From positions 1-64,000 of the forward strand of contig JABCTV010000001.1 of the NCBI GenBank assembly GCA_018238205.1: a stretch of DNA of 64,000 nucleotides, written 5' to 3'. Source of the DNA: Candidatus Thorarchaeota archaeon. GTDB lineage: Archaea > Asgardarchaeota > Thorarchaeia > Thorarchaeales > Thorarchaeaceae. The position numbers and the translations under genes are program-made. Of this stretch, positions 24,763 to 32,635 are shown one piece after another (the first letter of the stretch is position 1; each line of letters opens with the position of its first letter). Under the pieces are notes generated by a model, which worked only from the letters and a program-made list of their open reading frames with translations, had not been told where the DNA came from and searched no databases.

Positions 24763-26862
24763 ATGAATAGACCAATCATCACAGCTGTAGTCATACTACT
24801 TCTGAGTTCACTTCTAATCGCGTCAAATGAATTCGGTTCGGAGTATGTAGAAATTGTATCCAACAGCTCAAATCATCTTTCTTCCTCAGATTTTATGCTC
24901 GAAAAGGTGGGAGACTTCTTTGACGGAAATGCATATGATGTAGCTATTCAGGGGTCTCTAGCATACGTTGCAGATGGAGGTGCAGGATTAGAAATAATCA
25001 ACGTTTCCATCCCCTCCAATCCAGTGGAAATAGGCGAATACTACGATGTGAAAAGTATCGCAACATCGAGTTGGGCAATCGGTGTGTATGTGTCTGGTGA
25101 CTTCGCATATATTGCAAATGCAGAGAGCGGTCTATTAGTGATTGATATTTCTAATCCTTACAATCCGATTAAAGTCAGTGAATATGATGATGGTGGATCT
25201 GCACAGGACGTGTACGTGTCTGGTGATTATGCATATGTGGCAGATGCAAGTCATGGTCTCGAGGTAATCAACATCACAAACCCAAGAAACCCAACGGAGG
25301 TCGGACAATATGTAGGTGGTGGGGCTGCATATGCAATTCATGTATCTGGAACCTATGCATACATTGGAGATGGGAATGCAGGGCTCGAAGTGATTGATGT
25401 TTCCGATCCAACCAATCCTTCAGAAATTGGTGTATTCAATAATAACAGTCTTGTGAGAGGTGTAAGTTCTTCAGGTGACTATGTCTACATTGCTGATCAA
25501 TTGAATGGTCTCAAAGTGATTGATGTTTCAGACCCTGCTAATCCCACTGCTGTTGGAGAGTATATTGATGGAGGAGGTGCTTGGGATGTATGTATCTCAG
25601 GGAACAAAGCATATGTTGTAGGCGGAGCGAATGATCTTGCAGTCCTTGATATTTCCAACCCGAATAACCCCGTGGAAGTGGCAAGCTTTACTGATGGCGG
25701 CTCAACTTGGGGTGTAGATGTATCCGGAAATTATGCTTATGTTGCAGATAGGAACCATGGGTTGGAAGTGATTGGACTTTGGAGTCAACCTAATCTTTTG
25801 AAGATCGGTGAACATCACAATTGTGGGCATGTTCAAGACCTTTGCGTGTCAGATGATTTTGCATACTTGTCACTTCATTACCATGATTACGAGAGAGTAA
25901 ATGTTTCAGATCCAGAGCGAATTACCTTTGCAGACGATTATCTAGATTTAGAGGGTGGTGGTGATTTGACTGTCATAGGGTCGAATGCTTATGCTGTATA
26001 CGGTATAGATGGGCTTAAGGTGAAGAGTATATTCGATCCAAGTAATCCTGTACTTGTAGGTCAATATGATGATGGAGATTCAGCTCTTGGACTAGATGTT
26101 ATGGGAGATTACGCATATGTTGCCTATGGATTAGATGGCTTCAAAGTGATAGACATTTCAGACCACACAAATTATACTATGACAGATGAATACAATGATG
26201 ATGATTGGTTGGGTGCTGTCTATGTATCCGGCGGTTATGCTTACATCACAGGAACGACTAATGTTGGTGGCGATAATTGGATTGGACAGCTCACAATAGT
26301 CAATGTTACTAATCCCTACAATATTACTCGTATGAGCAAATATTCCTATGGTGGATATTTCGATTGTGTTTATGTATTGGGACAATATGCATATCTTGCA
26401 TGTAGAACCAGCGGTTTGGTCGTACTCGATATCTCTAATCCTATGAATCCTATTCCTATGGGAAGTTATTCTGATTATCCAGGTCAAGCTGTAAATGTGT
26501 ATGTGGAAGGTGATTTTGCCTATGTAGCATACTGGGATGGTGGGTTGAAGATAATTGACATCTCTGACCCCATTAATCCCACTTTGTTTGTAGAGTATTA
26601 TGATGGTGGCTATGCACGGAGTGTAAGTGTTCTTGGTGACTATATACTTGTAGCAGATGGAGATCAAGGGCTCGAAGTCTTTGTAGTAGTCCCATATACA
26701 GAAACAGAATCAACTACAACAACTACTACTACAATCATAACAACCACAGATACACATACAATATCGGGGGAAGGGGTCCCACTATTTATGATAGGGACCA
26801 TCAGTATTGTTGCAATAGTGTTTGTGTTTACTTTGGTCATATACAGAAGAAGGGGCAACTGA
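24763..26862 (+). CDS. Secreted, membrane-anchored LVIVD-repeat beta-propeller protein
   Basis: A surface protein of about 699 residues. An N-terminal hydrophobic segment (I-I-T-A-V-V-I-L-L-L-S-S-L-L-I) looks like a signal anchor. It is followed by some fourteen repeats of about 42 residues ending in the pattern G-L-x-V-I-D-I-S-[DN]-P-x-N-P, the LVIVD repeat that builds beta-propellers. A Thr-rich linker (E-S-T-T-T-T-T-T-T-I-I-T-T-T) and a C-terminal membrane helix with R-R-R-G-N follow. ATG 24763 has GGGAG 7 bases upstream; an extension further upstream would translate the tRNA fragment and is artefactual. Ligand unknown. Confidence 0.82.
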   Translation: MNRPIITAVVILLLSSLLIASNEFGSEYVEIVSNSSNHLSSSDFMLEKVGDFFDGNAYDVAIQGSLAYVADGGAGLEIINVSIPSNPVEIGEYYDVKSIATSSWAIGVYVSGDFAYIANAESGLLVIDISNPYNPIKVSEYDDGGSAQDVYVSGDYAYVADASHGLEVINITNPRNPTEVGQYVGGGAAYAIHVSGTYAYIGDGNAGLEVIDVSDPTNPSEIGVFNNNSLVRGVSSSGDYVYIADQLNGLKVIDVSDPANPTAVGEYIDGGGAWDVCISGNKAYVVGGANDLAVLDISNPNNPVEVASFTDGGSTWGVDVSGNYAYVADRNHGLEVIGLWSQPNLLKIGEHHNCGHVQDLCVSDDFAYLSLHYHDYERVNVSDPERITFADDYLDLEGGGDLTVIGSNAYAVYGIDGLKVKSIFDPSNPVLVGQYDDGDSALGLDVMGDYAYVAYGLDGFKVIDISDHTNYTMTDEYNDDDWLGAVYVSGGYAYITGTTNVGGDNWIGQLTIVNVTNPYNITRMSKYSYGGYFDCVYVLGQYAYLACRTSGLVVLDISNPMNPIPMGSYSDYPGQAVNVYVEGDFAYVAYWDGGLKIIDISDPINPTLFVEYYDGGYARSVSVLGDYILVADGDQGLEVFVVVPYTETESTTTTTTTIITTTDTHTISGEGVPLFMIGTISIVAIVFVFTLVIYRRRGN

Positions 26863-26911
26863 AAAGTGAATCAAATACCACCATCCATCTAAAAAACTAA
26901 TTCCTGGGAGA

Positions 26912-26942
26912 AATGGTGCGGAGGGCGAGATTTGAACTCGCG
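26912..26942 (+). repeat. 31-bp direct repeat: 3' end of intact tRNA-Leu
   Basis: Identical to 24684-24714. Here the repeat belongs to the complete tRNA-Leu(TAG) gene and covers its T arm and acceptor 3' strand, the part most often used as an integration site by archaeal tyrosine recombinases. Confidence 0.85.
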
Positions 26943-27030
26943 AACTCCTACGAGATATCCCAATTTTAACTATTGTTAAAATTTCAGGGACCTAAACCCT
27001 GCGCCTTTAACCAAGCTGGGCAACCTCCGC
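26914..27030 (-). tRNA. tRNA-Leu(TAG) with intron after the anticodon stem
   Basis: Acceptor GCGGAGG (27030-27024) pairs perfectly with CCTCCGC (26924-26918); A73 and CCA are encoded. The anticodon arm is CAGGG-TTTAGGT-CCCTG, anticodon TAG. The T arm is GCGAG-TTCAAAT-CTCGC. Removing 26956-26984 joins CCCTG to TCTCGTAGGAGTTC, a normal Leu variable arm. Lies 57 bases downstream of the small zinc-ribbon gene. Confidence 0.93.
26956..26984 (-). other. 29-nt tRNA-Leu intron between positions 43 and 44
   Basis: The inner hairpin is AATTTTAAC/GTTAAAATT with a 4-nt loop. Exon TCCC pairs with intron GGGA (4 bp) between bulges TGA and TAT; cutting after the second base of each bulge removes 29 nt. The outer helix is only about two pairs, so the motif is relaxed. 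Confidence 0.8.
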
Positions 27031-27087
27031 ATCTTGGAGATTTGGGGAGAATAGACTCATTTTAACCGTTTTGTATCGACTAAGTCT

Positions 27088-27231
27088 TCATTCGTCAACG
27101 GTTTCCCAAGTGTTACTACAACGTGGACAACGCCACTTCTTTCGATATTTTCCGCTCCCGACCATCTCTTTCTTAACAAGAGCGACTTCAGTGAATCCGC
27201 AACGGGAACAGACTGCATTTTCTTCTTCCAT
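27088..27231 (-). CDS. 47-residue zinc-ribbon protein
   Basis: A short frame beginning with ATG (27231) and ending TGA codes for a 47-residue protein with C-S-R-C-G at residues 8-12 and C-P-R-C-S at 35-39, joined by a basic strand region (G-S-G-K-Y-R-K-K-W-R). The C-x2-C...C-x2-C spacing and W-x-C-P-x-C pattern are those of a single zinc ribbon, like those in small RNA polymerase- or ribosome-associated proteins. It has no recognised family. A weak TTGGAT ribosome-binding site precedes it. Confidence 0.6.
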   Translation of the reverse strand: MEEENAVCSRCGFTEVALVKKEMVGSGKYRKKWRCPRCSNTWETVDE

Positions 27232-27302
27232 GGTATCCAACTCAATCTGGAGGAGGAATGTAAGTCATATCTAGTTTTCTTGAGTGTCCTATAATGATAG
27301 AA

Positions 27303-27427
27303 AGCGAGTCATGTCACAATGTTTTTATTCGACTCGTTGGATGTCCGCGCGGTTCCTGTGGCCCGACCATGGACCATTTCGTGATTCTCTGGACTCTTAG
27401 TGTGTCCAGTGCGAGTGTGATATTCAA
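27303..27427 (+). promoter_or_regulatory. Promoter and long GC-rich leader of the eS1 gene
   Basis: GCGAGTC (27304-27310) and GACTCGT (27331-27337) form a 7-bp inverted repeat around a T-rich TATA-like TTTTTATT. Downstream the leader is unusually GC-rich and contains a CTGGAC/GTCCAG hairpin (about 27389-27409). A GTGAT ribosome-binding site lies 6 bases before the ATG. The roles are inferred. Confidence 0.4.
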
Positions 27428-28096
27428 ATGTCCTCAAGAAGTAGACAATCAGCAGCAAGAACCCGGGATAAATGGCGAGAGAAAGTCTGGTATCAGATTC
27501 TCGCACCGGATTATTTCGATAACAAGGAGATAGGCACAACTCCAGCAGGAAATGCAGATTTGCTGATTGGACGAACTGTTCAACCTACATTATATGATCT
27601 GACTGGAGATTTCGAGAAAATCCATGTCAAATTGAGATTCAAGATACTTGAGGTCGCAGGTCAACAAGCAAAGACTACATTCTACGGGCATGAATGGAGC
27701 TCTGATTATCTTCGAGGACTCGTAAAAAGAGGTACATCCAGAATTGATTGGATTGGGCCAATCCTAACAAAAGACGATTACCTGATGCGAATTTCAGTCA
27801 TTGTTTTCACCATCACTCGTGCAAAATCAAGCCATGAGCATGCAGTTAGAAAAGCTGTGGAGAATGTAATTAGGACTCATGCAAAGAAACATGTTTTTGA
27901 TGATTTGGTTCAAAAAGTAATTCTCGGAGAGCTAGCTACTGATGTCTTTGAGTCTGTAAGAAAGATAATTCCAGTACGTGAATGTGAGATTCGGAAGAGT
28001 AAGGTGCTCAAGGGACCAGAAGAGGTCAAGACAAGGAGAGCACGACTCAGAAGAGGCACTGCAGCTGCAAAAGAAGCAGAGTCATCATCTAAGTGA
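27428..28096 (+). CDS. rps3ae: Small ribosomal subunit protein eS1 (S3Ae)
   Basis: A 222-residue archaeal/eukaryotic-specific ribosomal protein of the 30S subunit. Diagnostic segments are the basic N-terminus, W-Y-Q-I-L-A-P-D-Y-F, E-I-G-T-T-P-A-G, L-R-F-K-I-L-E-V and I-R-K-S-K-V-L-K. The gene normally neighbours pcc1, recJ-like and uS15 in archaea; here the same set lies just downstream, separated by FAU-1 and two small genes. The C-terminal tail is Arg/Lys-rich and probably unordered. Confidence 0.95.
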   Translation: MSSRSRQSAARTRDKWREKVWYQILAPDYFDNKEIGTTPAGNADLLIGRTVQPTLYDLTGDFEKIHVKLRFKILEVAGQQAKTTFYGHEWSSDYLRGLVKRGTSRIDWIGPILTKDDYLMRISVIVFTITRAKSSHEHAVRKAVENVIRTHAKKHVFDDLVQKVILGELATDVFESVRKIIPVRECEIRKSKVLKGPEEVKTRRARLRRGTAAAKEAESSSK

Positions 28097-28101
28097 ATTT
28101 T

Positions 28102-28123
28102 GGGGTAGGTAAAATCTTACCCC
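28102..28123. terminator. Bidirectional hairpin terminator between convergent genes
   Basis: GGGGTA (28102-28107) and TACCCC (28118-28123) form a stem between the ends of eS1 and the SSSCA1-like gene, with T-rich sequence downstream on the plus strand and A/T-rich on the other side. It overlaps the stop codon of the minus-strand gene. Archaeal termination mainly needs T-runs, so the stem role is tentative. Confidence 0.45.
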
Positions 28124-28470
28124 TTCATATTTTCTAGTCCATGCAGAGACTGTAAGAGTAAGACCATAAGGTTAGCAAGTTTGGTCAACGCTTCAATATC
28201 GGATTCAGATTCTACAAGTTCATTCAGCGCTTTCAATTTGTCAATCAGGGTTGTTCTAAGTTCAGGAATTAATGTTCGAACAGCCTGTGTTTCGACTTCT
28301 TCATCTGATTCTGCATAAACTACACGTCGATCACATCGTACACAATAGATGTCATCACCTACCTTGAATAGAGGAGAACCACATTGAGGACATGCATCAG
28401 CAAGCATTGTTGCTCCACGGCGGAGAAGCTCAGCCATCTTTTTGACCGAAGTATCATCTTTGTTTTCCAT
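28117..28470 (-). CDS. SSSCA1/autoantigen p27-like zinc-ribbon protein (UPF0148-type)
   Basis: A 117-residue protein. The N-terminal helix M-A-E-L-L-R-R-G-A-T-M-L-A-D-A-C and the zinc ribbon C-P-Q-C-G-S-P-L-F...C-V-R-C match the archaeal homologues of Sjogren syndrome/scleroderma autoantigen 1. A long C-terminal helical part follows. The molecular function is unknown. The ATG at 28470 is preferred over a GTG nine bases upstream. Confidence 0.85.
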   Translation of the reverse strand: MENKDDTSVKKMAELLRRGATMLADACPQCGSPLFKVGDDIYCVRCDRRVVYAESDEEVETQAVRTLIPELRTTLIDKLKALNELVESESDIEALTKLANLMVLLLQSLHGLENMKG

Positions 28471-28588
28471 TGCAAGCACTAAGATATTTTGTAGTGTTTA
28501 CGATATAAGAGATGTTCGAACACATATCACCGTGCTAAATGAATGCGTCATTATGAAAACGTTGATATGGTAATTATCGGTGAATGTC

Positions 28589-28620
28589 CTTGTTGATTCG
28601 CACTCCATTCGTGCGACAAG
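28589..28620 (+). promoter_or_regulatory. Bulged hairpin in the leader of the UPF0147 gene
   Basis: CTTGT (28589-28593) pairs with ACAAG (28616-28620), CGCAC (28599-28603) with GTGCG (28611-28615), leaving a one-sided TGATT bulge and a 7-nt loop. It ends about 10 bases before the ribosome-binding site. It could be an RNA regulatory element; function unproven. Confidence 0.35.
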
Positions 28621-28641
28621 ACTATTTCAGAGGTGAGTCCA

Positions 28642-28905
28642 TTGGACCCCGAAACTCAGAAGAGCATCGATCAATCTAAACATCTTCTTAAACAGATATC
28701 CGAGGATTCCTCAGTTCCTAGGAACATCCGGCGCGCAGCCAATGAGGCTATTGCAGTCCTTGAAAACGAAACAGACTCTCCTGCTGTGAGAGCGCAGAAC
28801 GCAATATCCATTCTGGATGAACCAAGTCAAGACCCAAATTGTCCTAATCATGCTAGGACCAAGATTTGGCACGTATCCAGTCTATTGGAGCCAATTCGTG
28901 ATTAG
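28642..28905 (+). CDS. UPF0147 family protein
   Basis: An 87-residue all-helical archaeal protein. The pattern D-x-S-V-P-R-N-I-R-R-A-A-N-E-A, the S-P-A-V-R-A-Q-N-A-I-S-I-L-D-E segment and the C-terminal D-P-N-C-P-N-H-A-R-T-K-I-W fit UPF0147. Function unknown. I choose the TTG at 28642 because AGAGGTGA lies 5 bases before it; a GTG nine bases upstream overlaps that site. Confidence 0.8.
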   Translation: MDPETQKSIDQSKHLLKQISEDSSVPRNIRRAANEAIAVLENETDSPAVRAQNAISILDEPSQDPNCPNHARTKIWHVSSLLEPIRD

Positions 28906-28919
28906 GCCAATTGAGGCCT
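28904..28919 (+). terminator. Short hairpin after UPF0147 gene
   Basis: AGGCC (28904-28908) and GGCCT (28915-28919) form a 5-bp stem with a 6-nt loop, starting within the stop codon. Only a short T-rich stretch follows, so termination here is a weak inference. Confidence 0.3.
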
Positions 28920-28995
28920 CATTTATGAAGCGCAAAACCAGCCATCCCGCATACGGTAAAGGACTCGCACCCAATAACAGGGTCAGTGTTTACTA

Positions 28996-30459
28996 ATGAT
29001 TAAGGCGAGGATAAGGGGAATCTATTCACAATCATTGACGCAGATAATGCTGCAGAACCATTTTGAAATGGTTCAACCCACCCCAGAAGTGGCAAGAAGG
29101 TTTGGGCTTCCTTATAGCAGTGATATTCCTGATGTCGACATCTGGGATAGAAGTGATTTGCAGGGGATTGTAGCTATTGCATACGAATCCATTTTGTATA
29201 AACTTACAGATGTTCTTCGAAGACGTATAGGTGGTGTAATCACTAGAACGCCAAGGGTGGCTAAGAGCTCTATCTATAGAGGTGTTGTACAAGGTAGGGA
29301 TGAAAGAACTGGACAAACAAGAGTTAATTTAGGATCAATATCGGGCCTCATTCCTGATAGAGGACTTCAACGAGGACAACATATGATGGTCCAAATTCGA
29401 GCTCATGATTATGGTCGTAAGGCGCCCGTTTTGTCCTCAAGCATTACAATACCAGGTCGTGCTGCAGTACTTTTACCAGAACCAGTTGTAAGACTTAGCA
29501 CTAAAATCAAAGATCAGGATGCAAGACGTAATCTTACAAATCTTGGTAGAAAGATACGTGAACATACTGATAATTGGGGTATCTTATGGAGAACTTCTGC
29601 AGAGAATCTTACAGATAAGGAACTCCAAGATGAAGTTGATGATTTATTGGATACTACTCAGGGAATCTATAACAAATACAATGATTTAGAATCTACAGGA
29701 ATTCTGTTTGAAGGAACTAGTAATGCAGATATTGAGTTCCCTGCTGAAGTAAAAGAGGCACTTGATAAAACCCGTGCCAAGATTAAACCCACGATAAAAC
29801 GTCATCATTTCTACAAGAGTGCAGGATACACATCACTAGTTGATCTTGCAGAGATGGTTATTGAAGACCGTCCCGAAGAGCGAAAATACATCACTGCCAA
29901 GCTAGATAAAATAGTATCAAGGGATATTCCACGAGTAGATGACCCTGTTAATATTGAGCATGTAAAATTGGATGGCCGAAATATTGTACTAGCACGTGGT
30001 AGAGTGAGTGAAACCACAGTGAACGGATTTGTGATAAGAAGACAATTTAGACATACTAGTAGAAAACTCAAACTTGTGAAAGAATATTCAGATGATGTGG
30101 ATGTAGTAGGAGATGAGGGAGATTATGCTATGACTCACGTGATACCCGGAGCTCTCACTCTCTTCACAAATTATTATTCTAGAACTGGAGAAATGAAAGG
30201 TACTTACGCTAATATCAATACAGGTGTAGAAGTATATCCAAGTAACGGAACCAGTCCAGGTAAGATTCGTTATGTTGATCTTGAGATTGATGTTGTAAAA
30301 GCACCTGTTGACCAACCACCGAGGATAATTGACCAACATCTACTCAAACGAGCGGTGCAGCGAGGCTTCATTACAGAAGAGATGGCTGAACAATCCAGAG
30401 AACTAGCTGATACAGTATCAAAACAGATGATTGAAGGAATAGACCTGATTAGTGAATAA
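28996..30459 (+). CDS. FAU-1 type RNase E/G-like protein with DUF402 domain
   Basis: A 487-residue archaeal AU-rich RNA-binding protein. The N-terminal S1/RNase E-G-like region contains R-V-N-L-G-S-I-S-G-L-I-P and the domain boundary near 130-160; the C-terminal half has the DUF402 signature around Y-Y-S-R-T-G-E-M-K-G-T-Y-A-N-I-N-T-G-V-E and R-Y-V-D-L-E-I-D-V. Homologues act in RNA maturation, such as 5S rRNA processing. Start ATG 28996; no strong ribosome-binding site is seen. Confidence 0.85.
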   Translation: MIKARIRGIYSQSLTQIMLQNHFEMVQPTPEVARRFGLPYSSDIPDVDIWDRSDLQGIVAIAYESILYKLTDVLRRRIGGVITRTPRVAKSSIYRGVVQGRDERTGQTRVNLGSISGLIPDRGLQRGQHMMVQIRAHDYGRKAPVLSSSITIPGRAAVLLPEPVVRLSTKIKDQDARRNLTNLGRKIREHTDNWGILWRTSAENLTDKELQDEVDDLLDTTQGIYNKYNDLESTGILFEGTSNADIEFPAEVKEALDKTRAKIKPTIKRHHFYKSAGYTSLVDLAEMVIEDRPEERKYITAKLDKIVSRDIPRVDDPVNIEHVKLDGRNIVLARGRVSETTVNGFVIRRQFRHTSRKLKLVKEYSDDVDVVGDEGDYAMTHVIPGALTLFTNYYSRTGEMKGTYANINTGVEVYPSNGTSPGKIRYVDLEIDVVKAPVDQPPRIIDQHLLKRAVQRGFITEEMAEQSRELADTVSKQMIEGIDLISE

Positions 30460-30468
30460 TATAGCAAT

Positions 30469-30717
30469 TCATTCAGTATTAATAATCGATTTTGATGTTC
30501 TTAGAGATAGATCAATTGCACTCATGATATCTTCAAGTGTTGCTCCAAGACTGCTAATACTTCTCTCACACTGTATTGTGATTAACAATTTTGTTTCTTC
30601 TACAGAACAAGTGATTGTTAGACCTCTTGGTAGGGGTGTATTATCTGGAGTGATAGCTTCTAGAATATGTTTTGCTACATCAGATGACTGAAAATCAAGT
30701 TTGATTGTTGCAATCAT
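30469..30717 (-). CDS. pcc1: KEOPS complex subunit Pcc1
   Basis: An 82-residue Pcc1 homologue with the beta-alpha-beta-beta-alpha pattern: I-K-L-D-F-Q-S-S-D-V-A-K-H-I-L-E-A-I and the C-terminal helix A-T-L-E-D-I-M-S-A-I-D-L-S-L-R-T-S-K-S. Pcc1 dimerises KEOPS, which makes t6A37 in tRNA. Start overlaps the preceding RecJ-like stop. Kae1 and Bud32 lie about 2-3 kb upstream on the same strand. Confidence 0.85.
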   Translation of the reverse strand: MIATIKLDFQSSDVAKHILEAITPDNTPLPRGLTITCSVEETKLLITIQCERSISSLGATLEDIMSAIDLSLRTSKSIINTE

Positions 30718-32048
30718 TTCTTACCAGCGCCAATATTCAGTTGAACAATTTTCTGCAGTGCAATATCTTTCTCTTCGTCGTTTCCGATGATTGTAATTGA
30801 TTTTCGTGATGTTGCTATTATTTTTGTATCAATAGAAAGAAATTCTTGAAGAACCATTTTGGTATTCAATTCAGATGATGGCCAAACAATTGTATATACC
30901 TCATCATTATCTAATGCTACTGGACGGACTGAATCAATAATCCCAGATTCCAATGCAATACGTCCAACATCAGGAAGAATTTCAGTCTTGGAACCAGTTA
31001 GCTTTACCGTTGTCGTAGTAGTTGTAGAGTTACCTTGTAGATGTGATTCAAGATGATGAATTGTTGAGATTACATCCTTGTGATGGTTCATGTGACTGTC
31101 AATCAGAGTTCGTAATGATCGTCCACGGTCTCCAAGTAACACACTGACTAATGCCCCTAATTCATTTCGAGTCCATGCTGTTGCGCCTATTGTTTCAATT
31201 CCTGAAACAAATCTGATTGGACTAATATCACGTTCCTGAGTGAGAATATAGTCAATACCGAGTAATTGTGGGATTGTACTTGGATCTAGTCGCGTGATTA
31301 GCACTGATGTTAGTCGTTGTGCCTCAGAGGAGTTTAGATTGCTTAGTGGAGTTCTGAGCTTTTGGATGGGTATCTCAGCCTCGTTCAGTATCGCATCACA
31401 CACTTTTTGATTTCCACTTATTGTTGTCAAATAAGGATGGGTACTGTAAAGGAGAGCTTCATCAAGTGGAAGCATAGTTACTCCAAAAATCTTGAATCCC
31501 TTTCGTTCTTCGATTAATCCATTATTTTTAGCAAGTTCAATGATGTCTTTATTTGCCCCCCTCTTTGATTCATTCATACCGTTATGGAGCAATGAACCTG
31601 CAGCTGCTAGTTGAAGATTGTAGTCAATTGTATCTTTCAAGGATTTTGCAAAAACATACCCTGCTGCTGCCACAGTAGAATCAGTTCCAAGCGTGAATGA
31701 ATTTACCTGTTCGGACTCAGAGGTTCCACCAATAATTAGAGGATAGCCTTTACCCTTCTTGATTTTCTTTTTTCCAAGAATATCAATCCCAACTATGATA
31801 ATTGCAGATGAGCTGTATTTTTCTCTCAATGTGTTAATTGTATCAATAGTCACCACAGGTTGTTGAAATGAGATATGGAAAAGAGATTTCAAACTCGAAA
31901 TAGCCTGGGAAATAATTGTGCTTGCTATTGCAGCTTCGGGATATGGAGAGGTCACTAGTATATTTTGATCACTTGTCTGGAAATTGATACTCGTACAAGC
32001 CTTCTCTAAAGCCTTCAGAGATGGTGGTTTTTTTGCTGTCATGCTCAT
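30714..32048 (-). CDS. RecJ/Cdc45-like DHH-superfamily protein lacking catalytic motifs
   Basis: A 444-residue member of the archaeal RecJ-like family by position (uS15 - RecJ-like - Pcc1 is conserved) and by segments such as T-V-A-A-A-G-Y-V-F-A-K-S-L and L-A-A-A-G-S-L-L-H-N-G. The catalytic motifs of active RecJ (D-x-D near the N-terminus and D-H-H) are not visible: the matching positions read V-T-S-P-Y-P-E-A-A-I-A-S and V-G-I-D-I-L-G-K-K-K. It is therefore likely a structural, Cdc45-like protein of the CMG helicase rather than a nuclease. A Thr-rich stretch (S-T-T-T-T-T-T) splits the C-terminal part. Confidence 0.78.
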   Translation of the reverse strand: MSMTAKKPPSLKALEKACTSINFQTSDQNILVTSPYPEAAIASTIISQAISSLKSLFHISFQQPVVTIDTINTLREKYSSSAIIIVGIDILGKKKIKKGKGYPLIIGGTSESEQVNSFTLGTDSTVAAAGYVFAKSLKDTIDYNLQLAAAGSLLHNGMNESKRGANKDIIELAKNNGLIEERKGFKIFGVTMLPLDEALLYSTHPYLTTISGNQKVCDAILNEAEIPIQKLRTPLSNLNSSEAQRLTSVLITRLDPSTIPQLLGIDYILTQERDISPIRFVSGIETIGATAWTRNELGALVSVLLGDRGRSLRTLIDSHMNHHKDVISTIHHLESHLQGNSTTTTTTVKLTGSKTEILPDVGRIALESGIIDSVRPVALDNDEVYTIVWPSSELNTKMVLQEFLSIDTKIIATSRKSITIIGNDEEKDIALQKIVQLNIGAGKK

Positions 32049-32083
32049 CTCAAAGGAGTAGAGATATGTTGGTCGTGATAAAA

Positions 32084-32545
32084 CTATCTTAGGAGAATAG
32101 CAGCTTGATCAGGACTGTACTTCCAATCTACAGGAAGAACTCGAGTTTTCCGGTAATACTTTGAAAGTCTGTGAATTTTGCTTTCAACAAGCTGAAGACC
32201 GCGTTTTGTTACAAAATCCTTCTTGTTATCTTCAAGGTGTCTTCGCATAGTTTGAGCTCTTGCAATCATATTTCTAAGGTCTTCTGGAACATTTCGTTGT
32301 AGACTATTTTCACGAAGGATTTCCATTACTTTCTTACCGGCCAATACTTTCACAAGTGGAACACCATATTGGTCTCGGAGAATCATACCAATCATAGAGG
32401 GAGTATTACCAGTCTTAGCTAACTCAATCACCTTGTCTTCTACCCACTTAGCGTCCTTCTCTTTGTCCATCCATTCAGGTACGCGCAGTGTTGAAGGGCG
32501 ATTGCTACCGGATTGGCCCTTGCGTCGTGTGTGCATTCTTGCCAT
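32084..32545 (-). CDS. rps15: Small ribosomal subunit protein uS15
   Basis: The archaeal form of S15, 153 residues, with the N-terminal basic extension M-A-R-M-H-T-R-R-K-G-Q-S-G-S and the core S-K-I-H-R-L-S-K-Y-Y-R. I chose ATG 32545, which has AGAGGTAG 7 bases upstream; a longer form has no support. First gene of the run uS15 - RecJ-like - Pcc1, an order seen across archaea. Confidence 0.95.
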   Translation of the reverse strand: MARMHTRRKGQSGSNRPSTLRVPEWMDKEKDAKWVEDKVIELAKTGNTPSMIGMILRDQYGVPLVKVLAGKKVMEILRENSLQRNVPEDLRNMIARAQTMRRHLEDNKKDFVTKRGLQLVESKIHRLSKYYRKTRVLPVDWKYSPDQAAILLR

Positions 32546-32635
32546 TGGAACTACCTCTAGATTATCTATTCCCCAAAAAGTATGGGTCTGCCCCACGGCC
32601 TAAAGTTGTTGATATAAAGATTACCTTGTGGTGAA

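Noticed and set aside
26158-26667. Long minus-strand frame inside the LVIVD gene
   Set aside because: It mirrors the repeat codons of the plus-strand gene; Ile/Tyr-rich, no start signal, no domain. A shadow of a repetitive gene.
24763-26862. CRISPR-like or satellite repeats
   Set aside because: The repetition is at protein level (about 126-bp units, diverged), in frame and without identical spacers; no CRISPR array or cas gene occurs in the window.
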